From Daldinia sp. FL1419 (Eukaryota; Ascomycota; Sordariomycetes; Xylariales; Hypoxylaceae), in assembly GCA_025201765.1 (NCBI GenBank), contig MU623388.1, positions 1 through 64,000 of the forward strand: 64,000 bases of DNA, given 5' to 3'. This document shows, in pieces, positions 36,705 through 47,943 of this stretch. Position 1 is the first letter of the stretch. Every line of letters begins with the position of its first letter. A program made the position numbers and the translations under genes. The notes below the pieces were generated by a model, which was not told where the DNA came from, did not search any database, and saw nothing but the letters and a program-made list of their open reading frames with translations.

Positions 36705-38298
36705 TGCCTACCTACATAGGTACGCGTCTATATACGTGACTGGATAGTCATAACGAGACATCGGCCGATGGGTATTCTAAAAACCCGCTACGATCACGGA
36801 TAACTATCACGGCTTGTGGTCCCCGATTTGAGAGATCGAGGGATGAACCACATTTCTTTATCCTCGAGTTCATATACGCAAGAAAGATCTTTTCAGTTTT
36901 ATCTATTACCCCTCCCCTATTCCCGTCTATCCAATAGGCACTACTGTCCTAAGACAAACCTGCAGGTAGCAGTGACCAATACGGCCAGAGGACTATGAAC
37001 TACACGGGTCACTCATAATCCTATCATCTTCACGGAAACAATGGAAATGCCTATCTAGAATCGAACACATATTCCTCCCTGGATCTGACCTCGAAAACGA
37101 GAAAGAAAAAAGGGGGCAGTGGAATGACCAACATGTATCCCTCTAATATCAAGCGATCTCGAGTGATACTAAAGACCCGCTCTCCATTTTCATACAGCAT
37201 CGTAACAACCTCACCCCACTACCCATCGTCACATATGTATGTGTGTATGTAATTCCATATGTACCTAATTTATGTACGTTCAAGGTTCTCCAATTCTCCT
37301 AACCAATACAAATACTGAAGCCAAACTGCAGGAAGTGGCATACATACGCTTACATATCAGCATATCAGGGAGTACCCAGGTTAGCCAATCCTGACCCGAC
37401 GATACTAACGATGGTTTCCCGCTCGCCTCGCACAGTTCTGTTAATCAGTCGCGATAATGAGCACTAGTAGCCCGTTCCGCGATCAACGAAGGCAATTCGT
37501 ATATTGCAAGTATCGCACAACCCGATCATAAATGGATCTTTTCGTCTCAACCCAAATTCAGTCCGATTTGTAATGTCTCCCAAGCCGGTAATTTACGCGG
37601 GTACGTCTACGGGTATGGCATCCCGTACATGATGCTACGCAAATTCGCTTTAGGCGAGTGATGTCAAACCTATCACCGTTACCGACTCACCCAATAGTTT
37701 CTGTATCATCCTAGATTACCGTATATGAACTTCCCCCAAGATCTCTCGATGGGCCACACCGATGCTCATATCCGTAGTGTCATGTTGTCGTAGGAAGAGC
37801 ATATCCTTTTGCCATGTGTTCCCAGTTAAAAGATGAGTATCTTTCAGTTTTCGTAGTCTTAGCTTCTGATGATATGGAGATGGTTCTACACGGGGACAGC
37901 CTAGTAGTCAGTGTAACCCATGACACAAGATGGAGGCAAAGGTCTAGGCTCTACGTAGGCCCGTCGGCTGCGTCTACTACGATTATTAGCATTAGCTGCT
38001 ATGTCTCACATGAACCGAACATACCCCCCTTGACATGCACGGTAACTTTGAATAGCAAGATGGCACTCAATGGCGTCCGACACACTCGTGACGCAAAAAA
38101 AATAATTACACAGACCGCCCTCCAGACTATCATATAGTCGTTCAAAAGGGGTAACCGGTGAACGACCCCAAGGTCGGATACTAACTAATATCCTGACTTA
38201 CTACAAGGCGGCTCATATACTCCAAGATCAAAAACGTAACCTTCCATCTCTACTACTCAACCCTACTAAGAATTACCAAATTCACATGCTATTCCCTA

Positions 38299-39293
38299 TC
38301 AGGAGGCCCATTCAGTCTTCAAGGCATCTAGCCACTCCCCCTTCTCAATCCATCTCTGCTCCAACCACTTTGCTAGTTCTTCGTCTTTGTCGGGGAGGTC
38401 TTCTGGAGGGAAACGCCGTACATGGATGCGAAATCGGAATCCTCGAGAGCCACTTAGGTCCGGGAGCTTCAGGGTTTCCCACATATTTGGGGCCGCATGG
38501 AACTTGTCTTTGTGCTGATACGCAATAGTGAAGTCATATACCGCCCTCACGTGAGGAGCTGCTCTCAGTTGCTGCACGGTAGTGACAAACCCCTTAGTAC
38601 GGGGGTATAGTAAATGCAAGGGCTGCGGTCGGCCATTCTGTTTGCACCAAACAATTGATTCACTATATTTCTTTGGCGTAAATCTTGTTGCCTCGCTGAA
38701 ACTTATCAGCCCTGAAGAGGTAGACGGGGTCAGTCACACGGTTGGTGTAGCCTAGAACGCGTATACGTTAAAGGATGGTATACGTCAAGCAGGCACTTAC
38801 ACATCGGCCATCTCCTACGTACGATACCACCGAAGACGCGCTGTAGCTCACGCTGGTCTCGCATCCAATTCCGGGTCACCATCGGCATACCCATAGCCCA
38901 GAGACCCCAGCCGAGAAAGGGGACCCAGCGCAGCTGGATCTTCGCAAACCATCGGCATTGCCCTAGCATTCCCGATCGCAGGGCCAAGCTTTGGATCAGG
39001 TAAAAGTCGGCCCACGTAACATGGTTCGAGACGACAACAGCCGACTCCCTCGCGGGCAATCGGTCTCCTGAGATGATGATCCGAGCGCCGTTGCAGCTCT
39101 CAAAGATAAACTGGATCCACTTCCAGACGGAGTATGCAATGCGGGATGACGCGCTATAAACGAAGTCCGGTGCGAATATCTTCACTGCCAGCAGTAGAGA
39201 TAGCACCACATCGCACACCGCAAGGTAGAGAACCCAGGGGGCCACTAGCACGATACCCCTCAAGTTGGCGGGAAGTCTTTCCAAGATGGCCAT
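38299..39293 (-). CDS. Lysophospholipid acyltransferase-like (LPLAT) protein
   Basis: Two exons (39293-38801 and 38711-38299), joined over an 88-bp intron with GTAAGT donor and CTTCAG acceptor, give about 301 residues. The N-terminal 45 residues are strongly hydrophobic (VLVAPWVLYLAVCDVVLSLLL). The HX4D acyltransferase motif is present as NHVTWADF, and the block usually seen as FPEGTR is here FSEATR, split across the exon junction region (RWPMW then LISFSEATRFTPKKY). PLHLLYPRTKGF is the third conserved block. By family it transfers an acyl chain from acyl-CoA to a lysophospholipid (AGPAT/Cst26-like) in the ER membrane. The FSEATR variant keeps the Glu and Arg that matter for glycerol-phosphate binding. 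It is divergent from the bZIP gene 2.1 kb away. Confidence 0.88.
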
Positions 39294-41419
39294 AGGACTT
39301 GCATGGGTTTACTAGAGGGGCGGCGTAGTAGCTGATCTGGGCCTAGATGTTTAGTCCCAAAATGAAAGCAATGGTCAATCTTTCATCGAACTTTAGGACT
39401 CCAAAGTAGCAAGCCCACCTTTTAAACGATCGTCTGGGTCGTTTTCTTTACACGCTGTTTCGGGATCGGACCCGTTCAGTACCAGATCTGAGCCTGGCGA
39501 TCCTCCCAAGCGATGCTACCCTCAGATCAGGGGAACAGAAGAGTTTTGGATAGAACAGTTCTACGAAGAATTTACGACGAAGACATCTCAAAGCAACGAA
39601 TATACGTTAAGCGGCCTGTACCGGATGGTGTGAATCAAGTTACGTCAGCGGTTGTACAGTGGGAAGCACAGCTTCTGAGACATTCCGTTCCAAAGGGTTG
39701 AGCTAGGATTGGTCGATCACCTCCCACTTTACGGAAAATGCCATGCCTGGAGAAAGCCAAGACATAAATCCCGTCGAGCGCCACTTGACGACCAATGGGA
39801 TTAATGCCTTGAGGCCTGGGTAGGTAGTCGATGAGATCGCTATCCAGCACGTAGCTTGAGCTTTCGTTAGATCTTCACCTTTGACCTCAGATTGGCGGTC
39901 TGGAACTAGCTCGTGGAACTAGCTCGTGGAACGAAGGATCCTTTGTTCTTGACTGCTTCGATATCTAGCGTGTTATATGGTTGGCAGAAGTGTTTTCTAC
40001 CTAACCTAGTGTATGTATAACCATAAAGGTAGGTATATAGTATACGTGATTCCTCTAGTTATATATTCTACACGTCGACCTCTTGCAACATAAACATACA
40101 TACATACCATCAGCACGAATCCATGTCGTGAAAGGTGTCGGAGCCACTTTGCTGGGCGGCGCTAAGATCTTTCGTTGGGAAGACCCTTACTCAGAAAATT
40201 CCCGACGAGAGCCGTTATATCCGAATACAATTCTTTATTTTAACCCGCGCATCCATAAGTTAAGGGTATTATACGATTACGCCAGACCCGAATACACACC
40301 TAATGTGGATGATATATCTAAGCCACTGCTAGCTCAGAAGTCCGGAAGCTTAGCTGAAGACGACGAATCATGTCGAGTTATGATGAATTTGGTAATGCTG
40401 ACCATCCTGCCATCCCACCAGCAAACCCCAGAAAAGGGCACGGACGTAACGGACACCACCTACTAATAAAGATCGGGATAACCTCTACGGAATAATTAAG
40501 TCCCATATTCGATCTCGCGATGATGAAGCACACTACTGTATAATGTATCTCGAAGAAGGGATACGTAATCTACCATAATATCATGGGCATCATAGGCTAC
40601 ATGCAATATGTAAAAAGTGTCAAAAGGGGGAATAATAAACCCAAGGCTAAAAGAATCAGGCTTCTTAATAAGTCTTTAGAAACCCGCAACTTGCACGGCA
40701 CTTGACCATCACTGGTAAGTACTAGAAACGCTCCTAGGGAGCTATCCACTTTTCGACTTTCTTTCCCATTCAACACACTTATTACTCGTCTCTCTTTAGG
40801 TATCGGTAGGCTGTGCATCGTCTTGGGACTATGTATCAGTATACCAACTTGAGATGGTATCGGTTACCCCGTAAGCAGTCTTACATCCGGAGAATTGTTA
40901 AGGAAAGACATTGGTAATCCAGAACGCAACAGGGACAGCCACCTCCATCTCGCCGTGGGGTTGTTCAGCGGTTTTTTTTCCTTTGATTTTGTAACCTACC
41001 CAATACCCGAGATCCAATAACCCAGTTGTAAGATCAAATAAGTCCTACCACGCGGCGCAAATTAGATCCCACAGCGCTTCTGCATAGTACCGGACTGGCG
41101 GAGCCGTTTACTATTAGTAGCAAGCCCATCTTTGACCCTATATATATAGGTATATATATATACTAACCTAGTGAGATTCGTCCTCAACGACGATTCAAGG
41201 CTGAATCGAAAAGGTGTGGGAGGTGATTCATTTAGTATGTAGCATTCTCACCCCGCTCCTAAGAAACACGTACGAAGCACACTTGAAGCACATAAACGAA
41301 GCATTTCCCATCAATCCAGTCCCCGTTGCCTTAATTGACACCCCCCATCATGCCCTGATGTTCCAATTTCCTAGATTTTGGATCCGCGCATCCTGCCGTC
41401 TAAGTCGCTTTAAACCACC
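39294..41419. other. Intergenic region between divergent genes
   Basis: Upstream DNA of the acyltransferase (-) and bZIP (+) genes. A frame at 40083-40466 (127 codons) reads on the plus strand but has no ATG-supported context, domain or splice continuation. A 13-bp tandem repeat lies at 39902-39932 and an AT-rich TATA run at 41137-41161. Confidence 0.55.
39902..39932. repeat. 13-bp tandem repeat
   Basis: 2.4 perfect copies of GGAACTAGCTCGT. Confidence 0.85.
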
Positions 41420-42911
41420 ATGGCCAAACTCACTAACACGCAACCCGTAGCTAGCTATCCGTCTCCTCCAACACATTATTCGCCGTCCGATCACAAACCC
41501 TCCTTGGGCTCGCTTTACGAACACGTTTCGATGTCGTCATCCGCGTCGCCCCCCAACGATCCCCAGCCTGACAAGGGGCCTCTCGGGTCTCTCAATCTCA
41601 ACTTTCTAAAATCGTTAAACGATAAGAAAACCACCCGCGATGGCAATCCACCAAAACGGCGAGGTCCCAAGCCCGACAGCAAGCCGGCGTTAACTCGCCG
41701 CCAAGAATTGAATCGCCAGGCACAGAGGTAGGCATATCGCATACTTTTCGTGAGTTTAGGGGTTAATAACGCTTATTAACTGGTTGACGGCAGAACGCAT
41801 CGGGAACGAAAAGAGTTATACATAAAGGCGCTCGAGGACGAGGTGCTGCGGCTGAAAGAGATCTATACCAATGTCTCGCAAGACAAAGATAAGCTCGCCG
41901 AGGAAAACAGGCAGCTCAGAATCCTCCTGCAGCAAAACGGCATCTCACACAGTCCGGGAGGCGGTCTAGACGATATCGGCAGCAGTCTCAGCCCCGGGTA
42001 TACGTCCAACGGTAGCGTCTCGGGCGGTTACGCACCGGGGAGTTCCAACACCGCGTACACGCCGGGCATGACGTCGATATCGAGTCCGAATTCCATGTCC
42101 GCGTCGTCGCAGGGATTAGGCGGGCAGCCGCAAGGTCGAAGCTTAGGCCACGTAGATTACGAGCAGGCTGGGATAGATTTCGTCTTAACGTACGATAACC
42201 CCGATGACCCCTCGAAGGCGTACATGTCACCTCCCCCGCAGTGGATGAATGAATGAATGAATGATACAATGATATATGACTGTTTTCACTCGCACAAAAA
42301 GAAAGAAAGAAAGAAAGATATAAAATGTAAATCACTAGACGTGGGATACAGCGTAGCTAATTATACCGTGCTGATTCTGTGTAGTCTCGAGCGACCCTGT
42401 ATGGACCACATGCCGTGGCTAATCGAGCGGGCGCAAGACACGATGGGCGACGCAGCGGGCCACGCGCTCATGGCCTCGTGTCCGCCGGAGCCCTTCCCCG
42501 AGCTAAGCGACGAGATCCCCTTCGGATACTCGCACACCCACGGCGACCAAGGCGACGCGCCATCCCGCCAGCGCACCTGGGAGCTCTCCAAAGCCGACCT
42601 CTCGACGCTCCTCGACCTGAGCAAGAAGTTGAACCTCGACGGCGAAATCACCCCCGTCATGGCCTGGGGCATGGTCCTGTCTCATCCCAAGCTGATGGAC
42701 CTAAAGAGGGAGGATTTCGAGAGGTTGATTGACGATCTCAAGGGGAAAGTCCGCTGCTACGGGTACGAATTATCAGATATTTCCACACACGCCAGGACTT
42801 TATGCTAACTCATCCCCGCTTAGTTTCGGAGCCGTGATGGAGGAATTCGAGGTCCGGGACGCGCTCAACGCCGTATTTTCCGCCAAGTCAGAAGTGGGCA
42901 CGGCCTACTAA
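41420..42911 (+). CDS. bZIP transcription factor, Yap-like basic region
   Basis: Four exons are proposed: 41420-41727, 41794-42189, 42385-42762 and 42824-42911, giving about 389 residues. The basic region spans intron 1 (NRQAQR then THRERKELYIKALE), close to the fungal Yap/Pap1 pattern NxxAQxxxR. It is followed by a leucine-zipper coiled coil (ALEDEVLRLKEIYTNVSQDKDKLAEE). The C-terminal domain contains LERPCMDHMPWL and HALMASCPPEPFP and ends MEEFEVRDALNAVFSAKSEVGTAY. By family it is a nuclear DNA-binding regulator, probably of stress or secondary metabolism; no specific regulon can be inferred. The second intron has three in-phase donor choices (42190 GTACGA, 42226 GTACAT, 42240 GTGGAT), so the protein differs by up to 17 residues between models. 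I chose 42190 because the next intron uses the same GTACGA donor. Confidence 0.86.
42243..42322. repeat. GAAT and GAAA microsatellites within the bZIP intron
   Basis: A run of GAAT units (42243-42264) and, after a gap, a run of AAAG units (about 42298-42318). Both fall inside the proposed second intron of the bZIP gene. Confidence 0.8.
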
Positions 42912-43745
42912 TTTCACAAGACGTCTGCCCTTTTCCAAGGGCTGAAAATCATAACCCTGTTTTCTTTTTAGCGTTGTGGATTACCTTGTGCATCTATAAA
43001 GCGATGATGACGACGATGGAGATTGCTACTGCGATCGCGACGAGCAGAACGACGGGGAGCGAGGCGGAGGGATGGCATTCATACGTTTATATATTAGAGG
43101 CATACCGTGTTACAGTAGGATCTTTCCATCTTATGGGTATTAAAATAGTTTGACGTATAACTACCTAGGTACTTGCCTTATGCCTTTTTTGTTAGATATA
43201 AATTTACCTTTGGTCCTTGTTGGAAATATGCTGTTTAGACCTACGATGGCGTAACAATATTACACATTAAAAATATTAAGCGACTGTGTACCTAGAGTTA
43301 TATATAGATATATATATTGGCTCTAAGCCATTCGGAACTTCCAACTTACCTAGGTAGGCTAGGTACCTTACATACATCTTGCCTTTTAGAAAGAGCGAGC
43401 TTCATAAAAGACTTCAGTGACTTCTGGTACAGTGCTAATAACCGAAAATCGTCGTATCCTTAAACTGTATTTGTGTAAAAGGTAGAAGGTACGTACTGCA
43501 CTAAGCAAGATCCGACGCAGTGCAACTGCCCCCACACCCCACCAAAACTCTGAGATTTTACTGCTAAAATATCTAAAATATTCTCTTGCGGGCAAAATTT
43601 CAAACCCGAAGCCACGACCTCGCGAAAAAAGGTCTAGGTTACCTGGTTTGCCCATAACAAAGCAATATTACAATATTCCCTTTCCTCCCCCCCCGAAATA
43701 CAAAATAACTAGATATCGGATATTACATTACTAGGGATACTCAAT
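42912..43745. other. Intergenic region, no gene seen
   Basis: 3' flank of the bZIP gene and 5' flank of eIF3d. It contains a TATA-rich run (43298-43318) and CCTAGGTAGG-type words (43349-43370). A C run sits at 43687-43694, about 50 bases before the eIF3d start. Confidence 0.6.
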
Positions 43746-45600
43746 ATGGAGTCTAAATCTTTGGCCGATCTTATTGCGGCCTTGCCTGATGGCGATGGAT
43801 GGGGCCCTCCTCCGGTTACCGAAACCACTCTCAATGGTGTCCCCTACGCTCCTTTCTCGAAGGGCGACAAGTTAGGTCGCATGGCAGACTGGACGACAGA
43901 TGGAAAGGATGGCAGGGATGGACGCGGTGGTCGACAACAATACAACCGAAACTTCAGAGGTACGTAAAGCTGGGGTTGCTTCTACCTCGACGACGATGAA
44001 TTCTCGATGCTAATATTTAATCCCGTGAAGACCAACAGATCTACGGTGCCGGAAGTGCCGCGCTGTTTGCTGCACCCGTGGCCGAAGATGAGAACACATT
44101 CTCCGTCGTTAGCAGAGAACCCACCAAGACCCGATACGGTCGAGGCGCGGTCTTTACGCGAGGCCGTGGACAGCGAGGCGCTCGAACAGACACCCGGGGC
44201 GGCCGTGTGCAAACTCAGCGTCCTGGGCGCGGTGGCCAGCAAGGATACGGATACGATAGCCGAGGTGGTAGATCTAATGCTCCTAGGGGGCGTCGCTTTG
44301 GTTGGAAAGATTACGATAAGCCGACTCGCAACCGTGATGCTTCTATTAACATTAAACCAGACTGGCGGCTGCTGGAAGAGATTGACTTCAACAGACTTAG
44401 CAAGCTAAACTTGGACGCTGACGAGGGAGAGGATATGGATAGCTATGGTTTCCTTTACTATTACGACCGATCCTACGACAAGCAACCTGTCAAGGCTGCT
44501 GAGAAGAGACTGATTCCTCTGGATCGCGCCGCTTACAACGTCACGACCTCCTCGGATCCTGTTATTCAAGAATTGGCTGACAAGGAGGAAGCCACCATCT
44601 TCGCCACAGACAGCATCTTATCTATGCTCATGTGCTCTACCCGCTCTGTTTACCCGTGGGATATTGTGATTGCCAAGCAAGGAAGCAAAATCTACCTTGA
44701 CAAGCGGGACAACGCTGCTCTTGATATGGTGACGGTGAACGAGAACGCCGCCGACGCTCCTCTGGAGTCCTCCGACGGTAACAAGGATGGAATCAACCAG
44801 CCCGGTGCTCTAGCGGAAGAGGCTACTTACATCAACCACAACTTTGCGAACCAGGTCGTCCTGGAGAACGAATCCCAGAAGGTTGAAATGGCACACGAAA
44901 ACCCATTCTACAATCCCTCCGAGGAGACGGAGCCTCCCGCAAGCAAGGCATACAAGTACCGCAGATTCGACCTCTCGACCAGCGAAGAGGACCCGATGTA
45001 TCTCATCGTCCGGACCGAACTAGATGCTGTCCAAAAGAACGCTATCAGCGGTGAGGACCAGTTCTTGACGGTCAAGGCTCTCAACGAGTTCGACAGCAAG
45101 GCGCAAGGCAGCGGTGGTGCTCTGGACTGGAGGACTAAATTGGTTAGCCAGCGTGGCGCCGTTGTCGCAACAGAGATGAAGAACAACAGCGTCAAGCTCG
45201 CACGATGGACTGTCCAGAGTATCCTATCCAAGGCGGACGTCATGAAGCTTGGGTTAGTTTTGATGAATTTCAACGCTATGAATATACATTTGCATTTGCT
45301 AACGTCTTATCTAGTTTCGTCTCTCGTGCCAACCCCAAGTCAAACGACAAGCACGTAATTCTGGGAGTTATTGGCTGGAAGCCTAAGGATTTCGCCGCCC
45401 AGATGAACCTGTCGCTCTCCAACGGCTGGGGTATCGTCCGCACTATCGCCGACATGTGTCTAAAGCGCGAGGATGGCAAGTTCGTCCTCGTCAAGGATCC
45501 CAACAAGTCTATCCTTCGCCTATACGAGGTTCCCGCCGGCAGCTTCGATGATGAAGGCGAAGACGATGGTGTTCCGGAGACTGTCGCCGAAGAAGAGTAG
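43746..45600 (+). CDS. eIF3d: Eukaryotic translation initiation factor 3 subunit D
   Basis: Three exons (43746-43959, 44031-45252 and 45315-45600) give about 573 residues. The introns are 71 and 62 bp; the second has a CTAAC branch site close to its TCTAG acceptor. The protein begins MESKSLADLIAALPDGDGWGPP, typical for fungal eIF3d. An RGG-rich region (RGRGQRGARTDTRGG to RGGRSNAPRG, about 110-155) precedes FGWKDYDKP. The conserved core with its cap-binding fold follows (ATDSILSMLMCSTRSVYPWDIV, YRRFDLS, KLARWTVQSILSKADVMKLGFVSR). The C-terminus is acidic (DDEGEDDGVPETVAEEE). By family it is a subunit of the eIF3 complex in the cytoplasm, involved in 43S recruitment and mRNA cap binding. The length is normal for the family. 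Confidence 0.97.
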
Positions 45601-45700
45601 ATTAGCATCGCCCACGCACGCGGTCTATCACATTAAAAACTATTGTTTTGAAAAGCGGTAGATGACTACCCAAGCTATTTGCCAACTAAATAAAAATAGC

Positions 45701-45720
45701 CTCTCGGATCGATCCGAGAG
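45701..45720. other. Perfect 20-bp palindrome
   Basis: The half-site CTCTCGGATC is followed directly by its reverse complement. It lies about 100 bases after the eIF3d stop codon. It could form an RNA hairpin in the 3' UTR or be a dyad binding site. Confidence 0.9.
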
Positions 45721-46167
45721 CTAGCCATGAATGAAGAAAGCGTTCTTAATAGTGTACTGTGTTGGCGCTACAATTCTTGGTGTTTATTACTTGTGGCATT
45801 CTCCAATCAATCGTAAGATATGTGACTTGGTAATTTCCATTTCTCATGCCTATACAAGTATTCAGTATGTAGAAAATATATTGTAGAAAATACCTATATA
45901 TGTATCTCAGGTACCCCATATATAAGGCTCTATCCCTAATAGAAATTATAGAAATAGAAATAGGGGAATGGAATGGGGATTTAAAGCTGAGGGGTCTTAA
46001 AACCCCACCCTTCAAACCCCCTCAACACCCCACCACCAACGCATCGAAGCTGCCCCGCCATCTTTTCTCTCCCAGTGACGTCTTATGTATTCCGTACCCT
46101 TGTTTTACTTACTTTTTTTACTTTTTTCTTTTCTTTTTCTTTTCCCTCGTGCAAACCTACCCCCTAA

Positions 46168-46330
46168 CATACCTACCTAACCTAACCTAGGTACCTACCT
46201 ACCTACCTACCTCCTACCTACATACCAAATACCAGATATCCGGGTCTTCCCCCCCTCCCCCTTTTTTCTTTCAAGTTACCTACCTACCCCCTACTTAGGT
46301 ACATACATACATACATACCTAGGCAGGTAG
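46168..46330. repeat. CCTA/ACAT-rich tracts upstream of RPE
   Basis: A long run of CCTA/ACCTACCT units (46168-46225) is followed by C- and T-rich DNA, then ACATACATACAT and AGGCAGGTAG (46275-46330). It sits about 95-250 bases before the start codon, so it may lie in the promoter or 5' UTR. Confidence 0.75.
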
Positions 46331-46423
46331 TCGATAGGTACTTTTCGCTTCGGGGTGTTCGTTATAGGTGGGAAATACGAGAGGGGAAAGGGAATAGCCG
46401 AGTCCGAGTCCGAGTCCGAGACC

Positions 46424-47553
46424 ATGGCGCCTAAGGCGATTATCGCGCCGTCGATCTTGTCGGCTGATTTCGCGCAGCTGGGGGCTGATTGCGCGCGGAC
46501 GATGGAGCAGGGCGCGGATTGGCTTCATGTTGATATTATGTAGGTTTTTTTAAGGGGGGGGGGGTTTTTTCTTGGAGCGCGATGGTGGCGGCTGGTTTGT
46601 TTTGTTTTGTAGGATCGGGTTGGTCGGGTTGGTTGTGTTGTCGAGGAGGAAGTAGAGTTTTGTTAGATAGGAGTTGGCTGACTGAGGCGCAGGGACGGCC
46701 ATTTCGTCCCGAATATCACGTTCGGCGCGCCGGTCGTGGCTAAGATTCGGAAACATGTTGATAAGCCGGCGGTGGGTTATGGGCGCGGGACGTTTGATTG
46801 CCATATGATGATCGCTGAGGTATGCGGTTGCTGATCCTATTCCATCTTTCTGCCTTCTCGACTTCTAAGTTCTGTTATTCCGGTTTGTCCCACACCAGCA
46901 GTAGAACAGGAGCTAACCACGAGTATCGTCTCCGTGCCTACAGCCCAAGAAATGGGTCAAGGAGTTCCAAAAGGCGGGCTGCGACCTGTACTGCTTCCAC
47001 TACGAAGCCGCGTTCTCGAGCAACGCCGAGAGCCCCGAGGGCAAGACGGACGAGAAGACAAACCCGAAGGACTTGATACGGTACATCCACGACTGCGGAC
47101 TGCTGGCGGGTATCGCGCTGAAGCCGATGACGGGTGTCGAGGTTCTGACCGAATTATTGGAGAGTGAGAATCCAAAGGAGAGGCCTGATGTGCGTATACG
47201 TGTTTCCTTCTCCTAGCTCGCCCTTTTCTTCTTATTTTGGGTTCAGGGTGATAGACCAGGTCACTAACTATCAGCGATTGTCATAGATGGTTCTAATCAT
47301 GACGGTCGAGCCCGGGTTCGGCGGGCAAAAGTTCATGGCGTCGGAATTACCCAAGGTGCAGGCGCTGCGTGCCAAGTACCCGGATCTAAACATCGAAGTC
47401 GACGGCGGCTTGGGACCTGGCACTATCGATCAAGCAGCTGATGCCGGCGCCAACGTCATCGTCGCGGGAAGTGCTGTGTTTGGTGCTAAGGACCCCGCCG
47501 AGGTCATCTCGCTATTGAGGACGACTGTTAATTCGAAGTCTGGAAAGCTGTGA
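46424..47553 (+). CDS. RPE1: Ribulose-phosphate 3-epimerase
   Basis: Four exons (46424-46539, 46693-46819, 46944-47189 and 47287-47553) give about 251 residues, all joined in frame. The Met at 46424 was preferred over an in-frame Met at 46355, because the family begins just before the xxIAPSILSADFA block and the extension repeats SESESE. Active-site blocks are visible: SILSADFAQLG, HVDIMDGHFVPNITFG (the exon 1-2 junction splits this ATG), FDCHMMI, MTVEPGFGGQKF and EVDGGLGPGT. A VAGSAVFG phosphate-binding loop follows. By family it interconverts ribulose 5-phosphate and xylulose 5-phosphate in the cytosolic pentose phosphate pathway. The segment SSNAESPEGKTDEKTNP is a fungal-style loop insertion. 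Intron 1 contains an 11-base G run. Confidence 0.96.
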
Positions 47554-47943
47554 GACGTAAGGGGTTAGGAGTGTTAAATAGGAGGCCCGGCGCATACTTT
47601 TACATACATACATACGATACTTGAAGCGAGCTGCATGATATGCTGTTACGAGAGATTGATGCTAGGGCACAGGTATATAGTCCCAGAGATGAGTATATAT
47701 ACAGTACCTAATCGACGTACTACGAATACGTTTCGAGTAATAGTTGTGAATCTCCTCGTTCGAATTTGAGGGGTCTACCTTTCATATTTCTACTCGACGA
47801 GGGAGCTAGCATACGGCTACTTGCATGAGCAGAGCATTATACCATGCAGCCGAAGTGGCTTCTATATTCTAACCCCGACATGGTTGATACAGCTATCACA
47901 AAGAGAATAGGTACGCCTATCTAATCTCGTGCAACCCGCCCGC
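47554..47943. other. Short intergenic region between convergent genes
   Basis: The 390 bases hold the 3' flanks of RPE and the aminotransferase. No gene or clear signal was seen. Confidence 0.7.

Larger units (their letters stand above)
34152..38298. other. 4.1-kb non-coding region holding a MITE
   Basis: It begins with the upstream region of the Rim15 gene, including pyrimidine- and A-rich tracts at 34648-34745. The centre is AT-rich and contains the MITE at 35258-35863. The right part (36300-38290) shows only short frames without domains, plus an 18-bp tandem repeat at 36659-36704. Confidence 0.6.
45601..46423. other. Intergenic region with palindrome and CCTA tracts
   Basis: The eIF3d 3' flank holds a perfect palindrome at 45701-45720. 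The RPE upstream region is T/C-rich (46098-46146) and dense in CCTA repeats (46168-46225 and 46275-46330). Confidence 0.65.

Noticed and set aside
40083..40466. 127-codon plus-strand frame upstream of the bZIP gene
   Set aside because: No domain, and the frame is isolated; it looks like chance or a decayed fragment.
46355..46423. Upstream in-frame Met for ribulose-phosphate epimerase
   Set aside because: The extension is a low-complexity SESESE stretch not typical of the family; the Met at 46424 fits the known N-terminus.
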